The position numbers and the translations under genes were made by a program. This document shows, one piece after another, positions 8,637 through 17,507 of a DNA stretch of 64,000 bases. Within the stretch, counting starts at the first letter, position 1; the number at the start of each line of letters is the position of its first letter. Source of the DNA: Aliiroseovarius sp. PrR006 (lineage in GTDB: Bacteria; Pseudomonadota; Alphaproteobacteria; Rhodobacterales; Rhodobacteraceae); the NCBI RefSeq assembly GCF_010500215.1, contig NZ_JAAGOY010000004.1, positions 1,364,001-1,428,000 on the forward strand, written 5' to 3'. The notes below the pieces were generated by a model, which ran no database searches, was not told the origin of the DNA, and saw only the letters and a program-made list of their open reading frames with translations.

Positions 8637-9410
8637 CTATTTGAGCTGCGCGCAGGGATCAGGCCGATCCGGCGCAGGCGCGTTCAGAACAAAGTCAAAC
8701 TCACCCTCGGGCGGTACGCCGTCTTCGCCCTGCCCGACCGAAATCACGCGTAACTCGGGCGCTATCCGCGCCAGATAAGCAGGCACACCCCAGTCCCTAC
8801 GCGCGTGGCCGTTCCCGGTGATGACCACCACCGGGCCGCCCGTATCCGCCACCGCCTGCACCACCCCGGCGGCCAAGGTGGCGTCCCGCAGGCGCTGCAC
8901 TTCGATCATACCGCCCATCATCTCGCGCGGCATGGCTTCGCAATGGGCTTGGAACTGCAATTCGATCCGCTGGTTTTGTTGGTCTTCCGGAAGCGCTTCG
9001 GTCAAACCATAGGCCACCGAATCCCCTTGAAAATGTGCCACGACCCCATCCGCATAGGTCGCGCGTGCCACCTCGCGGGGGACGGCGGCACCAATGATCG
9101 GCCCGTCATGCACCAGAAAGATCGGTAGATACATCTGGAAATCCGGCCAACCAGTTTCGGCCCAACGATCTGCAAACGCGGCGGGATCTGCGGCTAATGC
9201 AGTGGCGTCTTCCTGCTCCAGCATCTCGATCACAAGCGCGGCGGCGGCCAAATCCTGCACGATCTCCGCCTGCCTGTCATGGTGGGCTGGGTTGTCATGC
9301 ACCTCGCCCAAGATCACGACATCCGTAGCGGCCACACGCGACCACTCGTCATAGGTTTGCGCAGAAGCGGGCACGGCCACCAGAGTCAGGGCATAGAGCA
9401 ACTGTTTCAT
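8637..9410 (-). CDS. ChaN-like haem-binding/iron-regulated protein
   Basis: This 257-residue protein has a signal peptide (residues 1-17, ending PASAQ) with no lipobox Cys, so it is probably periplasmic. It carries the ChaN-family opening VVILGEVHDNPAHHDRQ, the VIEMLEQED segment, and the conserved GNGHARRDWGVP near the C-terminus. ChaN of Campylobacter binds haem as a dimer and is iron-regulated; the fold is related to TraB/Tiki hydrolases. No haem or TonB genes are adjacent here, so the role is inferred from family only. It is divergent from cobU, with 82 bases between the two. Confidence 0.8.
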   Translation of the reverse strand: MKQLLYALTLVAVPASAQTYDEWSRVAATDVVILGEVHDNPAHHDRQAEIVQDLAAAALVIEMLEQEDATALAADPAAFADRWAETGWPDFQMYLPIFLVHDGPIIGAAVPREVARATYADGVVAHFQGDSVAYGLTEALPEDQQNQRIELQFQAHCEAMPREMMGGMIEVQRLRDATLAAGVVQAVADTGGPVVVITGNGHARRDWGVPAYLARIAPELRVISVGQGEDGVPPEGEFDFVLNAPAPDRPDPCAQLK

Positions 9411-9492
9411 ACGATCAGGCTAGGGCGCAGTCCCACCACCCTCAAGCGCTTTCGCCTTGACGCGCCATGTGTCGCAATGCCACGTCAGATGG

Positions 9493-10035
9493 ATGAGCAT
9501 GACACTTCCCCCACTGACCCTCGTGCTGGGCGGCGCGGCCTCCGGCAAGTCTGATTATGCCGAGAATCTGGTCACGGCCACCGGTCGCCCGATGCTGTAT
9601 ATCGCTACGGCACAGTCTTTCGACACCGAGATGGATGACAAGATCGCCCGCCACCAAGCGCGACGGGGCGACGGCTGGCGCACGATCGAAGCGCCTTTGG
9701 AGGGATCCGTGGCCCTCGATTGCGCCCACGCGAACGAGGTGGTCCTGTTCGATTGCGCGACCATGTGGCTGTCAAACCAGCTGTTTGCGGAAACCGATCT
9801 GGGCGCGGCAGAAACGACCCTATTCAAAGCAATGGCAGACTGCGCGGCCCCGATCGTTGTCGTCTCAAACGAGGTCGGCGCGGGGATCGTCCCGGAAAAC
9901 GCATTGGCGCGGAGGTTTCGGCAGGCGCAGGGCGAACTGAACCAGCGCGTCGCCCAACGCGCGGATCTGGTGGTCACGGTGATGGCTGGGTTGCCCTTGG
10001 CACTGAAGGGCAACTTGCCCGATGGCGCACCATGA
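9493..10035 (+). CDS. cobU: Bifunctional adenosylcobinamide kinase / guanylyltransferase
   Basis: The 180-residue nucleotide-binding enzyme phosphorylates adenosylcobinamide and then transfers GMP to it, activating the lower-loop end of cobalamin. A P-loop is present at the N-terminus (GGAASGKS), followed by YIATAQSFDTEMDDKI and RRGDGWRTIEAP, which carries the region of the guanylylated residue, and DCATMWLSNQL. ATG 9493 (MSMTLPPL) fits the family length; open sequence upstream looks non-coding. The stop overlaps the next start (ATGA). Called cobP in some alphaproteobacteria. No other cobalamin genes and no cobalamin riboswitch are visible here. Confidence 0.92.
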   Translation: MSMTLPPLTLVLGGAASGKSDYAENLVTATGRPMLYIATAQSFDTEMDDKIARHQARRGDGWRTIEAPLEGSVALDCAHANEVVLFDCATMWLSNQLFAETDLGAAETTLFKAMADCAAPIVVVSNEVGAGIVPENALARRFRQAQGELNQRVAQRADLVVTVMAGLPLALKGNLPDGAP

Positions 10036-10616
10036 GCACGCCGGTCACTTGGTGGTGGGTCCGTCACGGGCCAACCCACGCCAAGAACATGGTGGGCTGG
10101 CGGGATCTGCCGGCGGACCTGTCGGACACCGCTGCCTTGGCACGGTTGTCGGACCACCTGCCGGATGAGGCGGCGGTGATTTCAAGCGATTTGATCCGCG
10201 CCTCGGCTACGGCAGATGCGATCGGGAACGATCGGGCCCGCCTACCGCACCACCCAGACCTGCGCGAGTTTCACTTTGGCGAATGGGACGGGCTGGGCTG
10301 GCACGAGGTCGCGGATCGCGACCCGGACCTGTCGCGCGCCTTTTGGGAAACGCCCGGGGATCACGTGGCACCAGGGGGCGAAAGCTGGAACCAACTTGCT
10401 GCGCGCGTGACCGGCGTAGTGGACGGGCTGAATGCATCCGGCCACCGGCACGTCATCGCGGTCGCCCATTTCGGCGTCATCCTGACCCAGATCGCGCGCG
10501 CGGGCGGAATGACAGCCTATGATGCGCTTGGCTACAAGATCGACAACCTGTCGGTCACGCAGCTGCATTGGGACGGGGCCGCGTGGTCGGTTGAGGCGAT
10601 CAATCACTTGCCGTGA
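10032..10616 (+). CDS. Histidine phosphatase family protein (possible alpha-ribazole phosphatase)
   Basis: This 194-residue protein of the phosphoglycerate-mutase-like superfamily has the catalytic VRHGPTH at residues 9-15, a second conserved Arg in SSDLIRASATA, the Glu region LREFHFGEWDG, and the second catalytic His in VAHFGV. It begins at ATG 10032, sharing ATGA with the cobU stop, so the two are translationally coupled. That coupling suggests a CobC-like role, removing phosphate from alpha-ribazole 5'-phosphate (or the adenosylcobalamin phosphate) in late cobalamin assembly. A generic phosphatase is possible; the coupling is the main evidence for the specific role. Confidence 0.85.
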   Translation: MSTPVTWWWVRHGPTHAKNMVGWRDLPADLSDTAALARLSDHLPDEAAVISSDLIRASATADAIGNDRARLPHHPDLREFHFGEWDGLGWHEVADRDPDLSRAFWETPGDHVAPGGESWNQLAARVTGVVDGLNASGHRHVIAVAHFGVILTQIARAGGMTAYDALGYKIDNLSVTQLHWDGAAWSVEAINHLP

Positions 10617-10673
10617 ACACCCTCGTCACAAATTGGAAATTGCACGCGGATCACATCACGTTACCGTAAGCCT

Positions 10674-11555
10674 ATGACTTACGATCTTTATATCGGCGAC
10701 CAGACATTTTCGAGCTGGTCCCTGCGCGGTTGGCTGATGTTCGAAGCGTTCAACATCCCCTTTCGCTCCCATTTGGCCGGGCTTTATAGCGGCACGTTGA
10801 AAGAAGATTTGGCCGAGCTGGCCCCCGCGCGCTTTGTACCCGTGATGAAGACGCCGGACGGCATCCCGGTAGGCGACACGCTTGCCATGGCCGAGACCTT
10901 GGCCGAAGCCCATCCCGACGCTGGCCTCTGGCCTGAGGACCCTGCCGCCCGTGCGCTGGCTCGGTGGCTTGTCGCCGAGATGCACTCGGGCTTCGGTGCG
11001 CTGCGCGGCGATTGTCCGATGCAGCTTTTGGGCGTGGTCGACGGATTTGATCCCTCCGCCGAGGTTCTGGCCGATCTCACCCGCATCGAAGAGCTGTGGG
11101 CCATCGCCCGTGCCAAGTTCGGCCGAGACAACAGCCCGTGGCTGTTCGGAGATTACTCGCTAGCCGATGTGTTCTATGCCCCCGTGGCCGCGCGGATCGC
11201 CGGGTTCGGCCTGCCGGTCAGCGCGGGTGCACATGCCTATGTGGCGGCGCATCTGGCCGATCCCGCCTTCCGCCGCTGGCGCGCAATGGGGCTTTTGAAA
11301 TCCTACGATCCGGTGCCCTATATCGACGGGCTTCCCCTGTCGGATTGGCCCGGCCCCGCCCCCTTGGCGGCCGTCGCCTGTAGTGGTCCTTCGATCAACG
11401 ACGCCTGCCCCTATTCCGGCGATCCGGTCACGGATTTTCTGAAGCTGAACGGGCAGGTCTGGGGCTTCTGCAACCCGGGATGTCGCGACAAGACGGTGAA
11501 CGACCCAGAAGCATGGCCCGCCTTCGTGGCGATGGTGGCCGCGCATAGCGGTTAA
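10674..11555 (+). CDS. Glutathione S-transferase with a cysteine-rich C-terminal extension
   Basis: The 293-residue protein starts with a thioredoxin-like GST N-domain (MTYDLYIGDQTFSSWSLRGW, with Ser in the position used to activate glutathione) and continues with an all-helical GST C-domain to about residue 215 (FGDYSLADVFYAPV is the usual N-capping region). The last 60 residues are extra: a cluster of ACSG, ACPYSGD, and GFCNPGCRDK followed by NDPEAWP, which resembles the YHS/TRASH metal-binding fold. GSTs of this type are usually about 220 aa. The reaction and the tail's metal are unknown. It is a lone gene, 57 bases after the phosphatase gene. Confidence 0.82.
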   Translation: MTYDLYIGDQTFSSWSLRGWLMFEAFNIPFRSHLAGLYSGTLKEDLAELAPARFVPVMKTPDGIPVGDTLAMAETLAEAHPDAGLWPEDPAARALARWLVAEMHSGFGALRGDCPMQLLGVVDGFDPSAEVLADLTRIEELWAIARAKFGRDNSPWLFGDYSLADVFYAPVAARIAGFGLPVSAGAHAYVAAHLADPAFRRWRAMGLLKSYDPVPYIDGLPLSDWPGPAPLAAVACSGPSINDACPYSGDPVTDFLKLNGQVWGFCNPGCRDKTVNDPEAWPAFVAMVAAHSG

Positions 11556-11563
11556 TACCACGA

Positions 11564-11578
11564 TTAACCTTTTACTAA
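11564..11578 (+). promoter_or_regulatory. Possible CtrA box upstream of comM
   Basis: The sequence TTAACCTTTTACTAA matches the CtrA consensus TTAA-N7-TTAA in seven of eight fixed positions. It lies 42 bases before the comM start. In Rhodobacter capsulatus, CtrA controls competence genes used to take up gene-transfer-agent DNA, including comM, so the location is suggestive. A single near-match can occur by chance in an AT-rich intergenic stretch. Confidence 0.35.
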
Positions 11579-11590
11579 CCATGTCGGTCT

Positions 11591-11614
11591 AGCCTGCCTG
11601 AAAAGGGGCAGGCT
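11591..11614 (+). promoter_or_regulatory. Leader hairpin directly upstream of the comM start
   Basis: AGCCTGCC (11591-11598) pairs perfectly with GGCAGGCT (11607-11614) around an eight-base loop that contains the purine stretch GAAAAGG. The hairpin ends five bases before the comM ATG and overlaps the only plausible ribosome-site sequences (AAAAGGGG or CTGGA). There is no T-run after it, so it is more likely to affect translation than to terminate. It could equally be a chance structure. Confidence 0.4.
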
Positions 11615-11619
11615 GGATC

Positions 11620-13131
11620 ATGGTGGCACGTATCAGCACGGTGGCGTTCGAAGGCATCGACGCGAAGATTGTCGAGGTCGAATGCGCCCTCTCGCCCGGC
11701 CTGCCCAGCTTTGCCATCGTCGGCCTGCCGGACAAGGCCGTATCCGAAGCGCGTGAACGGGTGCGCGCGGCGCTGGCGTCGATGTCCGTCGCCCTCCCCC
11801 CGCGCAAGATCACCATCAACATGTCCCCCGCCGACATGCCCAAGGAAGGCTCGCATTTCGACCTTCCCATCGCACTGGCCCTGCTGGCCGAGGCCGGGTT
11901 GATCCCCCGCGAAGACCTGGAGGGCAGTTTGGCCATTGGGGAATTGTCTCTCGACGGATCGCTGATCCCGGTGCTGGGCGCCCTCCCTGCGGCCCTCGCC
12001 GCCGCCGAGAACGAGCTGGACCTGATCTGCCCCAAGGCCTGCGGGGCGGAAGCCGCATGGATCGACGCGACCAAAGTGCTGGCCGCCGACAGCCTTGCGG
12101 GCGTGCTGCAACATTTCACCGGGCAGTCCCCCATCGTGCCAGCCTCGGCGGGGCAGGTTACCACTGCAGCCACATCAAAGGACCTCGCCGAGGTGAAAGG
12201 CCAAGAGCGCGCCAAACGAGCGCTAGAGATCGCCGCCACCGGACGGCACCACCTGTTGATGGTCGGCCCACCGGGGTCCGGCAAGTCGATGCTGGCCGCC
12301 CGTCTGCCCGGCATTTTGCCGCCCCTGTCCGCGCGCGAGGCGCTGGAAACCTCGATGATCCATTCGGTCTCGGGCCTATTGGATGCAGGCGGCATTTCGC
12401 AAACCCGCCCCTTCCGCGCACCGCATCACACGGCCTCAATGGCCGCAATTGTCGGCGGCGGGCGCGGCGCAAAGCCGGGCGAAATCAGTCTGGCCCATAA
12501 TGGCGTGTTGTTTATGGACGAGTTCCCCGAATTCAATCGCCAGACGTTGGAAACGCTGCGCCAACCTTTGGAAACTGGCGACGTTACCGTGGCACGGGCG
12601 AATGCGCATTTACGCTATCCCAGCCGGTTCCTTTTGGTGGCCGCTGCGAACCCCTGCAAATGTGGCTACCTGACTGACGCCGCCCGCGCCTGCAATCGCG
12701 CGCCCAATTGCGGCGCGGATTACATGAGCAAAATCTCGGGGCCGTTGCTGGACCGTTTTGACTTGCGGCTTGAAGTGCCCCCGGTCAGTTTTCAGGACCT
12801 TGACCTGCCTGCCACCGGCGAACCCTCCGCGGATATTGCCGCCCGTGTGGCCGAAGCACGTGCGCGGCAAACCGAGCGCTATGTGGATCAGCCCGAGGTC
12901 ACGACGAATTGCGACATCGAAGGCGATCTTCTGGCGCGGGTGGCCACGCCGGATCACGATGGGCGCGAAATTCTGAACAAGGCGGCGGACCGTTTTGGCC
13001 TATCCGCGCGCGGATACCATCGCGTGCTGCGCGTGGCGCGAACGATTGCGGATCTGGACGGGGCTGACTACGTCGGACGCAGCCACGTAGCCGAAGCACT
13101 GGGATACCGTCTGGTAGGTCAGACCGCGTGA
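11620..13131 (+). CDS. comM: YifB/ComM family Mg-chelatase-like AAA+ ATPase
   Basis: The 503-residue protein is a ring-forming AAA+ helicase that drives branch migration of incoming single-stranded DNA during natural transformation. The N-terminal 180 residues form the ChlI/Lon-like domain (GLPSFAIVGLPDKAVSEA), then comes the Mg-chelatase ATPase domain with Walker A GPPGSGKS (about 216), Walker B VLFMDEFPEF (about 293), and LLDRFDLRLEVP with the arginine finger region. The C-terminal helical domain ends YHRVLRVARTIADL. The length matches E. coli YifB/ComM. Its 3' end overlaps that of the convergent hydrolase by 13 bases. Possible CtrA box and leader hairpin lie upstream. Confidence 0.92.
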   Translation: MVARISTVAFEGIDAKIVEVECALSPGLPSFAIVGLPDKAVSEARERVRAALASMSVALPPRKITINMSPADMPKEGSHFDLPIALALLAEAGLIPREDLEGSLAIGELSLDGSLIPVLGALPAALAAAENELDLICPKACGAEAAWIDATKVLAADSLAGVLQHFTGQSPIVPASAGQVTTAATSKDLAEVKGQERAKRALEIAATGRHHLLMVGPPGSGKSMLAARLPGILPPLSAREALETSMIHSVSGLLDAGGISQTRPFRAPHHTASMAAIVGGGRGAKPGEISLAHNGVLFMDEFPEFNRQTLETLRQPLETGDVTVARANAHLRYPSRFLLVAAANPCKCGYLTDAARACNRAPNCGADYMSKISGPLLDRFDLRLEVPPVSFQDLDLPATGEPSADIAARVAEARARQTERYVDQPEVTTNCDIEGDLLARVATPDHDGREILNKAADRFGLSARGYHRVLRVARTIADLDGADYVGRSHVAEALGYRLVGQTA

Positions 13132-14033
13132 TCTGCAAGCGCTTGCTCGATGGCGGCCGCGATGCGGCGCACCGAGTGATTGGCCTCGGGCAGTCTTCCT
13201 GCAAACATCTGCCAGACATGCGGCAAGCCGTCCGCCTCGTGCAGATCGACGGACACCCCGTGATCTTCCAGAACCTGCGCCATGCGGCGGGCGTCATCCA
13301 AGAAAATCTCGGACCGGCTAGCGGTGATCAGGACCGGCGTTGCCCCTGTAAACTCGGCAAAAAGCGGACTGGCCAGAGGGTGGAGGGGATCAGCGCCGTC
13401 AAGGTAATACCGGGCCAGATCGTCCATCCGCTCGGCGGGTAAAACCACTTCGGTCGCATCATTGCCCTTGATCGATGCACCGCTGGTGGACATGTCCGTC
13501 AACGGCGACATAGCGACGGTCAATGCGGGTTTCGGAAGGTCCATCGCTACGATCTGCGAGAGCAACACCAGCGCCAAACCACCCCCGGCACTGTCTCCGC
13601 CCAGAATGATGGGGCGATCCGGGTGGGCAGCGATCACGTCCCGATAGGCGGCAAGCGCATCTTCTGGGGCGGCAGGAAAAGGGTGTTCCGGCGCCAGACG
13701 ATAGACGGGCAAAAGCGCGCGCACGCTGGACGCATGCGCGATACGGCCCACCATGTTGCGGACGGTTCTGGGCGAACCGAAGAAATAGCCGCCACCATGG
13801 AAATACAGCAGAATCGGCGCATCACCGGCCACACCCGGGTTAATTTCCATCACCGGGCGCGTCATGTGGTCATGCCAATCGTAACGAAGACCGCGTGGAG
13901 GAGGCAGCGTCAGACGCGTCACCCTCTCGAACCTTCTGCGTACGCGATGCACCGTTTGGGGTGTGGCGCGGGTCAACGCCGGACGCTCGGTCAGGCGCAG
14001 CCACAGATTTAAGGGGCGGCGCAGCCAGCTCAT
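13119..14033 (-). CDS. Alpha/beta hydrolase, hormone-sensitive-lipase type
   Basis: This 304-residue esterase/lipase carries the HSL-family oxyanion motif [10 protein letters not shown] (about residue 79), the nucleophile elbow GDSAGG (about 146), a candidate acid in FLDDARRM and the catalytic His in DGLPHVWQ near the C-terminus. All three triad members are present, so it should be active on short acyl or aryl esters; the substrate is not evident. Its ATG overlaps the gshB stop (ATGA), so it is translated with glutathione synthase. At its 3' end it overlaps the convergent comM gene. Confidence 0.88.
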   Translation of the reverse strand: MSWLRRPLNLWLRLTERPALTRATPQTVHRVRRRFERVTRLTLPPPRGLRYDWHDHMTRPVMEINPGVAGDAPILLYFHGGGYFFGSPRTVRNMVGRIAHASSVRALLPVYRLAPEHPFPAAPEDALAAYRDVIAAHPDRPIILGGDSAGGGLALVLLSQIVAMDLPKPALTVAMSPLTDMSTSGASIKGNDATEVVLPAERMDDLARYYLDGADPLHPLASPLFAEFTGATPVLITASRSEIFLDDARRMAQVLEDHGVSVDLHEADGLPHVWQMFAGRLPEANHSVRRIAAAIEQALADHAV

Positions 14034-14971
14034 GCGCGGCGGGCTTCGATGGCCTGCCAGATTTTCTCGGCCACGTTTGTGCCGTCAAAGCGCTCCAGCT
14101 CTTGAATGCCGGTGGGCGAGGTCACGTTGATCTCGGTCAGGTAGTCGCCAATCACGTCGATGCCGACGAAGATCTGACCTTTCTCGCGCAGAAGTGGGCC
14201 GATGGCAGCGCAGATTTCTAGATCACGCTCGGTCAGGCCGATCTTCTCGGGTCGCCCGCCCACATGCATGTTCGAACGCGTTTCGCCCGCTGCGGGAACG
14301 CGGTTGATCGCGCCGACAGGTTCTCCATCCACAAGGATCACGCGCTTGTCACCATTCGAGACGTCGGGCAGGAATTTCTGCGCGATCAGCGGCTCACGGT
14401 TGATGCCCGCGAACAGCTCATGCAGCGAGGCGAGATTGCGATCATATTCGTCCAAACGGAACACGCCCGCACCGCCATTGCCGTAAAGCGGCTTCAGGAT
14501 GATGTCCCCATGGTTGTGCTTGAACGATTTCAGCGTTTCAAAATCGCGCGCGATCATGGTGGGGGGCGTCAGGTCGGGGAATTCCAGAACCAACAGCTTC
14601 TCGGGGTAGTTGCGCACCCAGAACGGGTCATTCACCACCAGAGTGTCCGGGTGGATCATGTCAAGGATATGGGTCGTTGTGATATAGCCCATGTCAAAGG
14701 GCGGATCTTGCCGCAACCAGACCACATCCATGTCTGCCAGATCCATGTCCTGAAGAGCACCTAGCGTGAAGTGATTGCCTTGCTCGCGACGAACAGTCAG
14801 CGGCCAGCCGCGCGCGATTACGCGCCCTTCGCGATAAGACAGCTGATCAGGGGTGTAGTAAAACAGGCTGTGCCCCCGCGCCTGTGCCTCTTCCGCGATG
14901 CGGAAAGAGCTGTCGGCGTTGATGTCGACATGGTCGATCGGGTCCATTTGGATGGCAACTTTAAGCGACAT
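14030..14971 (-). CDS. gshB: Glutathione synthase
   Basis: The 313-residue ATP-grasp ligase joins gamma-glutamylcysteine to glycine, the last step of glutathione synthesis in the cytosol. Visible family features are the N-terminal [30 protein letters not shown], the ATP-grasp [15 protein letters not shown] and the C-terminal signature [15 protein letters not shown] that binds Mg2+ and substrate. The length is typical (E. coli 316 aa). It is coupled by an ATGA overlap to the downstream hydrolase gene. It lies 76 bases after yraN, and that spacer holds short G/C-run inverted repeats (for example CCCCATAAATGGGG at 14996-15009). Confidence 0.95.
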   Translation of the reverse strand: MSLKVAIQMDPIDHVDINADSSFRIAEEAQARGHSLFYYTPDQLSYREGRVIARGWPLTVRREQGNHFTLGALQDMDLADMDVVWLRQDPPFDMGYITTTHILDMIHPDTLVVNDPFWVRNYPEKLLVLEFPDLTPPTMIARDFETLKSFKHNHGDIILKPLYGNGGAGVFRLDEYDRNLASLHELFAGINREPLIAQKFLPDVSNGDKRVILVDGEPVGAINRVPAAGETRSNMHVGGRPEKIGLTERDLEICAAIGPLLREKGQIFVGIDVIGDYLTEINVTSPTGIQELERFDGTNVAEKIWQAIEARRA

Positions 14972-15047
14972 GTGGGGCTCCGTCTGAATTCAGTCCCCCA
15001 TAAATGGGGCAGAGCAGCCCGTGGCGCAATGGGGCATCCCCCCCAAT

Positions 15048-15401
15048 TCAGTAGCCCAGCGCATTTTCAACGATCTGAATTTCGCCAATGCCGTTCACCA
15101 AGGCCACATCGAAACGGCAGGGTGTCAGGTCCCCTTTGGGTTCACCGCACAGAAACTCAGCTGCCGTTTGATAAAGCCGCTTGATCTGCGCCTTGGACAA
15201 CGCTTCGGCCGCCCGCAGAAAATCGCGGGATTTCTTGACTTCGACAAAGATCACCTCGTCGCGATCGCGCACAATCAAATCGATCTCGCCACGCTTACCA
15301 CGCCAACGTCGAAACGCCACCTGCCGCCCGTTCCCCTGATAGGCACGTGCAACAGAATCTTCGGCAGCCAGACCAGACAGATAAGACACCTTACCGCTCA
15401 T
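15048..15401 (-). CDS. yraN: YraN family (UPF0102) putative endonuclease
   Basis: This 117-residue protein shows the Holliday-junction-resolvase-like PD-(D/E)xK core of UPF0102: KRGEIDLIVRDRDEVIFVEVK, where the Asp, Glu and Lys form the predicted metal site (here split as GEIDLI and FVEVK). The biological substrate in bacteria is not established. Its start overlaps the rsmI stop (ATGA). In E. coli the rsmI-lpoA-yraN neighbourhood is also conserved, which supports all three assignments. Confidence 0.88.
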   Translation of the reverse strand: MSGKVSYLSGLAAEDSVARAYQGNGRQVAFRRWRGKRGEIDLIVRDRDEVIFVEVKKSRDFLRAAEALSKAQIKRLYQTAAEFLCGEPKGDLTPCRFDVALVNGIGEIQIVENALGY

Positions 15402-16255
15402 GCGTCGCGCCCCATCGCCAATGCGGCTTGATAGACCTTGCGCCGCGGCAGGCCAGTAGCCTGTGTTACCATCGCGACCGCATCTTTCATGCTCATATCT
15501 TTCAAGGCAGTGCCCAGCATCTGTTCAAGGTCCACGACTTCTTCCCCCGCTTCTGCTGGCCCAACGACAAGGGCGATTTCGCCCTTCAACGTCATGTCCG
15601 ACAACTGATCAAAAAGTTCGTTAACCGTTCCACGCCGGATTTCTTCAAACTTCTTAGTCAATTCGCGGCAGATGGCAGCCGAGCGGGACTTCGCCTCAGT
15701 GGAACACAAATCTTCTAATAGCCGGTTAATGCGTTTGGGGCTTTCATAGATGATCAGCGTTGCGGGGATCGCCAGAAGTTCGGCCAACCATTTCTGGCGC
15801 GCGCCTTTGGAGGAGGGGGCAAATCCTGCAAAGCAGAACCGGTCCGATGGCAGGCCAGAAAGACTGAGCGCGGTGATGGCAGCGGTGGCGCCCGGAAGGG
15901 CGGTCACGAAGCCGTCGTCCTGCGCGACATCTCGCGCAAGAGCAAAGCCGGGATCCGCCACCAATGGGCTGCCTGCTTCGCTGGCATAGGCCACCGATTT
16001 GCCCTGTCCAATCAGCTTCTTGATGCCATCGCGACCCGCCTGTCCCGAGTGGTCATGATAGGCAATCAATTTGCGGTCCCCCAGCGCAATTCCGTGAATT
16101 TCCAAAAGCTTACGCGTCGTCCGGGTATCCTCGGCAGCGATCACATCAGCCGAGGCCAACACATCCAGAGCACGCAGCGTGATATCACGCGCATTTCCGA
16201 TGGGCGTGGCGACCAGATATAGTCCGGGATCAAGGGGAGTATTCAGGGGTTTCAC
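15398..16255 (-). CDS. rsmI: 16S rRNA (cytidine1402-2'-O)-methyltransferase
   Basis: The enzyme methylates the ribose of C1402 in the ribosomal P site, using S-adenosylmethionine. The tetrapyrrole-methylase fold is marked by LYLVATPIGNARDITLRAL near the start, AAEDTRTTRKL and the SAM-loop region ASEAGSPLVADPGF. I start it at GTG 16255, which gives 285 residues (E. coli 286) and an N-terminus MKPLNTPLDPGLYLV like other roseobacter homologues; open sequence upstream runs into the divergent lipoprotein gene and is not credible coding. The start is weaker than the gene: CAGG is the only ribosome-site-like sequence. Confidence 0.92.
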   Translation of the reverse strand: MKPLNTPLDPGLYLVATPIGNARDITLRALDVLASADVIAAEDTRTTRKLLEIHGIALGDRKLIAYHDHSGQAGRDGIKKLIGQGKSVAYASEAGSPLVADPGFALARDVAQDDGFVTALPGATAAITALSLSGLPSDRFCFAGFAPSSKGARQKWLAELLAIPATLIIYESPKRINRLLEDLCSTEAKSRSAAICRELTKKFEEIRRGTVNELFDQLSDMTLKGEIALVVGPAEAGEEVVDLEQMLGTALKDMSMKDAVAMVTQATGLPRRKVYQAALAMGRDA

Positions 16256-16334
16256 ACTGGACCTGCCTGTTCTGAGAGTTATTATGTAGCCGTCTGTCGG
16301 GGGGCGTTCTGCCTCGCCCGGGAAAGGATATTGT

Positions 16335-17507
16335 ATGTTTGCCGTTTTCGCACGCACCCGCAAGGCTCTGGGTGCTCTTACTATCTTCGCGTCGTTTTCC
16401 GCTCTTGTTGCCTGCACCCCAACCGGGTCGCAAATTGGGCAGAATATCAACACGTCGAAGCCCGTCCCCGTTGCTCTTCTGGTGCCGTCAGGGTCAGGAT
16501 CCGAGAACGACGAAAGCCTTGCACAATCGCTGGAAAACGCAGCCCGATTGGCCATGTCTGAACTGTCAGGAGTCACCATCGACCTGCGCGTCTACAGCAC
16601 CGCGGGCGATACGAATCAGGCCGCATCTATGGCGACGAAAGCCGTCAACGACGGTGCCAAGATCCTTCTGGGCCCAGTCTTCGCGCAAAACGCCAACGCC
16701 GCTGGTGTCGCTGTGGCCCGCCGCAATGTGAACGTGCTGAGCTTTTCCAACAACCCAAACATCGCAGGCGGAAACGTCTTCATTCTGGGCAACACGTTCC
16801 AGAACACGGCCAACCGCCTGACCCGCTATGCCACCCGTCAGGGCAAGGGCAACATCTTGGTCGTGAACGGTCAGGACCAGGCCGAAAACCAAGGCAGCGC
16901 AGCCATTCAAACCGCCATCCTGAATTCGGGTGCTACGCTTGCGGGCACATCCTCGTTCGAGCTGTCGCAGAATGGCATCGTCAACGCTTTGCCCGGGATC
17001 AGCGAACAGGTCCGCAGCTCGGGTGCTCAGTCGATCTTCCTGACCTCGGGCACATCCGGGGCGCTGCCCTTCCTGGCAGGTCTGCTGCCGGAAAACGGCG
17101 TCGATCCTGCCACGATCCAGTATATCGGCCTGCAGCGCTGGGACATTCCGGCGAACGCCATGTCGCTGCCCGGTCTGCAAGGCGGCTGGTTCGCCATCCC
17201 GGACCCGGCACTCAGCAGCCGCTTCTCGGGGCGCTATCACGCCCAGTATGGCGCCACCCCGCATCCGATTGCCGGGCTCGCCTATGATGGCATTGCCGCC
17301 ATCGGCGCACTGGTTAAAGCGGGCAAAGCCAACGCATTGACCACCACGGCTCTGACCCAGCCGCAGGGCTTTGTGGGCGTCAACGGCATCTTCCGCCTGC
17401 GCGGTGACGGCACGAACGAGCGTGGCCTCGCCATCGCCCAGATCCAGAACGGATCGGTGGTCATCATCGACCCCGCACCCAGAAGCTTTGCCGGTGCCGG
17501 ATTCTAA
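16335..17507 (+). CDS. LpoA-like lipoprotein, periplasmic-binding-protein fold (penicillin-binding protein activator)
   Basis: The 390-residue protein has a signal sequence with a lipobox (LVAC, Cys27), then a type I periplasmic-binding-protein fold typical of COG3107: VALLVPSGSG, DLRVYSTAGD, KILLGPVFAQNA and NVLSFSNNPNIAGGN. In E. coli, LpoA is an outer-membrane lipoprotein that activates PBP1A, and it lies beside rsmI and yraN exactly as here, in divergent orientation. This version has only the binding-protein domain and lacks the N-terminal helical half of enteric LpoA, so the PBP partner is inferred. Its end overlaps the glnD start by 14 bases. Confidence 0.85.
   Translation: MFAVFARTRKALGALTIFASFSALVACTPTGSQIGQNINTSKPVPVALLVPSGSGSENDESLAQSLENAARLAMSELSGVTIDLRVYSTAGDTNQAASMATKAVNDGAKILLGPVFAQNANAAGVAVARRNVNVLSFSNNPNIAGGNVFILGNTFQNTANRLTRYATRQGKGNILVVNGQDQAENQGSAAIQTAILNSGATLAGTSSFELSQNGIVNALPGISEQVRSSGAQSIFLTSGTSGALPFLAGLLPENGVDPATIQYIGLQRWDIPANAMSLPGLQGGWFAIPDPALSSRFSGRYHAQYGATPHPIAGLAYDGIAAIGALVKAGKANALTTTALTQPQGFVGVNGIFRLRGDGTNERGLAIAQIQNGSVVIIDPAPRSFAGAGF

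Noticed and set aside
9411-9492. Cobalamin riboswitch ahead of cobU
   Set aside because: The 82-base spacer is too short and lacks B12-box-like conserved sequence.
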